Shown here: positions 5,461 through 6,303 of the stretch, in pieces | How positions within the stretch are numbered: position 1 is the first letter of the stretch | Layout of the letters: every line of letters begins with the position of its first letter | NCBI GenBank assembly: GCA_026988135.1 | Contig: JALSLT010000107.1 | Location: 1-6,303, forward strand | Origin: Desulfurobacterium sp. | GTDB lineage: Bacteria > Aquificota > Aquificia > Desulfurobacteriales > Desulfurobacteriaceae | Direction: 5' to 3' | DNA length: 6,303 nt | Position numbers and translations under genes: made by a program | The notes under the pieces: model-generated | The model's database searches: none | What the model was told of the DNA's origin: nothing | The model's input: only the letters and a program-made list of their open reading frames with translations

Positions 5461-6204
5461 TTGAGTGAAGATTTTTTAATAGTTATTCCTGCTCGTATCG
5501 GTTCTAAGAGAATTGTGCAAAAGCCTTTAAGGAAGATTTACGATAAGCCTCTTATCGGATGGGTTTATGAGGCAGCGAGGAAGATAACTAAAAATGTTAT
5601 TGTTGCAACGGATAGTGAAGAGATAGTTAGGGTTGTAGAGAAACTTGGTGGAATGGCAGTTATTACTTCTCGCGAGCTTCCCAGTGGGACGGATAGAGTA
5701 GCTGAAGCTGTTAAAAGGTGCGGATTTAATTTTAGGTATATTGTTAATATTCAGGGTGATGAGCCTTTTGTTGATGAGTCTCATGTTTTTCCTGTGGTTG
5801 AGAGGTTAAGAAAAGGGGATAAATTTGCAACTGTTGCTGTTAAGTTTGCTTCGGCGGATGAAGTTTTAGATTCCAATAATGTGAAGGTTGTTCTTGATAA
5901 ATTCGGATATGCCCTTTATTTTTCGAGATATCCGATTCCTTATAACAGGTATGGAGTAATGGAATCTTCCGATTACTTTAAACATTTAGGTATATATGGA
6001 TTTGAAAAGGAGTCTCTCTTTCGTTTTGTTTCTTGGGATGTTGGTTTTCTTGAAAAAGCTGAGAAACTTGAGCAGTTGAGAATTCTTGAATATGGAGAAA
6101 AAATAGCCGTTTCGATTGTCTCGACTTACGGTTTTGGAATTGATACCGAGGAAGATTTGAAAAAAGCTGAAAAACTTTTAAAGGAGAGGTTTAATGGCTG
6201 CTAA
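5461..6204 (+). CDS. kdsB: 3-deoxy-manno-octulosonate cytidylyltransferase (CMP-KDO synthetase)
   Basis: Transfers CMP from CTP to KDO, giving the CMP-KDO used to build the inner core of lipopolysaccharide; cytoplasmic and Mg-dependent. With the TTG start at 5461 the product is 247 residues, the normal family length, and begins MSEDFLIVIPAR. Seen: IPAR (9-12); the nucleotide-binding loop SKRIVQKPL (15-23), where most homologues have S-x-R-LPGK-PL; VATDSEEI (48-55); LPSGTDRVAEA (73-83); VNIQGDEPFVD (95-105, metal ligand D100); GYALYFSRYPIPY (149-161); FKHLGIYGF (173-181); LEQLRILEYG (203-212); and GIDTEEDL (226-233, second metal ligand D228). All motifs outside the loop are canonical. An activity on a modified KDO such as 8-amino-KDO cannot be excluded. 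The gene overlaps pyrG by 11 nt and probably shares its transcript. An in-frame TTG at 5431 would add 10 residues that do not resemble the family. Confidence 0.93.
   Translation: MSEDFLIVIPARIGSKRIVQKPLRKIYDKPLIGWVYEAARKITKNVIVATDSEEIVRVVEKLGGMAVITSRELPSGTDRVAEAVKRCGFNFRYIVNIQGDEPFVDESHVFPVVERLRKGDKFATVAVKFASADEVLDSNNVKVVLDKFGYALYFSRYPIPYNRYGVMESSDYFKHLGIYGFEKESLFRFVSWDVGFLEKAEKLEQLRILEYGEKIAVSIVSTYGFGIDTEEDLKKAEKLLKERFNGC
6181..6189 (+). promoter_or_regulatory. Shine-Dalgarno of pyrG, inside kdsB
   Basis: AAGGAGAGG lies shortly before the pyrG ATG at 6194, within the last codons of kdsB. With the 11-nt overlap this suggests translational coupling of the two genes. Confidence 0.75.
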
Positions 6205-6303
6205 ACTTATTTTTATTACAGGTGGTGTGTTATCTTCCATTGGAAAAGGTATAACCGCTTCTTCTATAGGAACCTTACTTGAAAGTAGAGGTTTGAAAGT
6301 AAC
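6194..6303 (+). CDS. pyrG: CTP synthase, N-terminal fragment cut by the window edge
   Basis: Amination of UTP to CTP using ATP and glutamine, the last step of de novo pyrimidine nucleotide synthesis. Only 36 complete codons are visible, but they match the highly conserved CTP synthase N-terminus: LIFITGGVLSSIGKG (5-19) corresponds to the E. coli IFVTGGVVSSLGKG region, with S14 and K18 of the nucleotide-binding loop at identical positions, and continues to LLESRGLKV, where E. coli has ILEARGLNV. The reading frame is open to the edge, so the truncation is only the window boundary. The ATG at 6194 overlaps the kdsB stop (11 nt shared). Its product supplies the CTP used by KdsB, and pyrG sits beside KDO genes in many Gram-negative bacteria. 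Confidence 0.95.
   Translation, partial: MAAKLIFITGGVLSSIGKGITASSIGTLLESRGLKV

Overview
The window looks like a compact, low-G+C bacterial chromosome segment, most likely from a thermophilic, Gram-negative autotroph of the Aquificota (the Desulfurobacterium/Thermovibrio side is my best guess). Three things suggest this. The proteins are rich in Lys, Glu and Ile. A CMP-KDO synthetase implies lipopolysaccharide. That synthetase has a non-canonical nucleotide-binding loop (IVQK where most homologues have LPGK), and as I recall the Aquifex aeolicus enzyme departs from LPGK at the same place. The lineage call is inference; no marker gene is present. The window contains no tRNA, rRNA, CRISPR array, insertion sequence or prophage gene.

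Minus strand, positions 5336 down to 4: five genes in one tight run, almost certainly an operon. In order of transcription they are a fumarylacetoacetate-hydrolase-family enzyme (TTG start), a DUF89/ARMT1-type metal-dependent phosphatase, a TsaC/YrdC threonylcarbamoyl-AMP synthase, a cysteine-rich protein related to 2-hydroxyacyl-CoA dehydratase activases, and an RqcH/NFACT ribosome quality control protein. Junctions are +11 nt, a 14-nt overlap, +1 nt and a 41-nt overlap. The last stop codon lies 3 nt from the window edge, so any terminator is outside.

Positions 5337-5460: a 124-bp divergent intergenic region. It carries a TATAAT box on each strand, arranged as a 9-bp inverted repeat, and strong Shine-Dalgarno sequences before the two TTG-started genes on either side.

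Plus strand, 5461 to the right edge: kdsB (CMP-KDO synthetase) overlapping by 11 nt the start of pyrG (CTP synthase, cut off after 36 full codons). PyrG makes the CTP that KdsB consumes, so the pair is metabolically coherent.

The minus-strand operon mixes translation fidelity (t6A tRNA modification, rescue of stalled 50S subunits) with possible metabolite-repair enzymes (FAH-fold, DUF89) and one poorly understood probable Fe-S protein. I see no obviously new defence or mobile system. The most unusual sequence signals are a perfect 11-bp inverted repeat inside the DUF89 gene, an exact 15-nt tandem-like repeat inside the FAH gene, the mirrored divergent promoters, and the 41-nt overlap of the Fe-S protein gene with rqcH.
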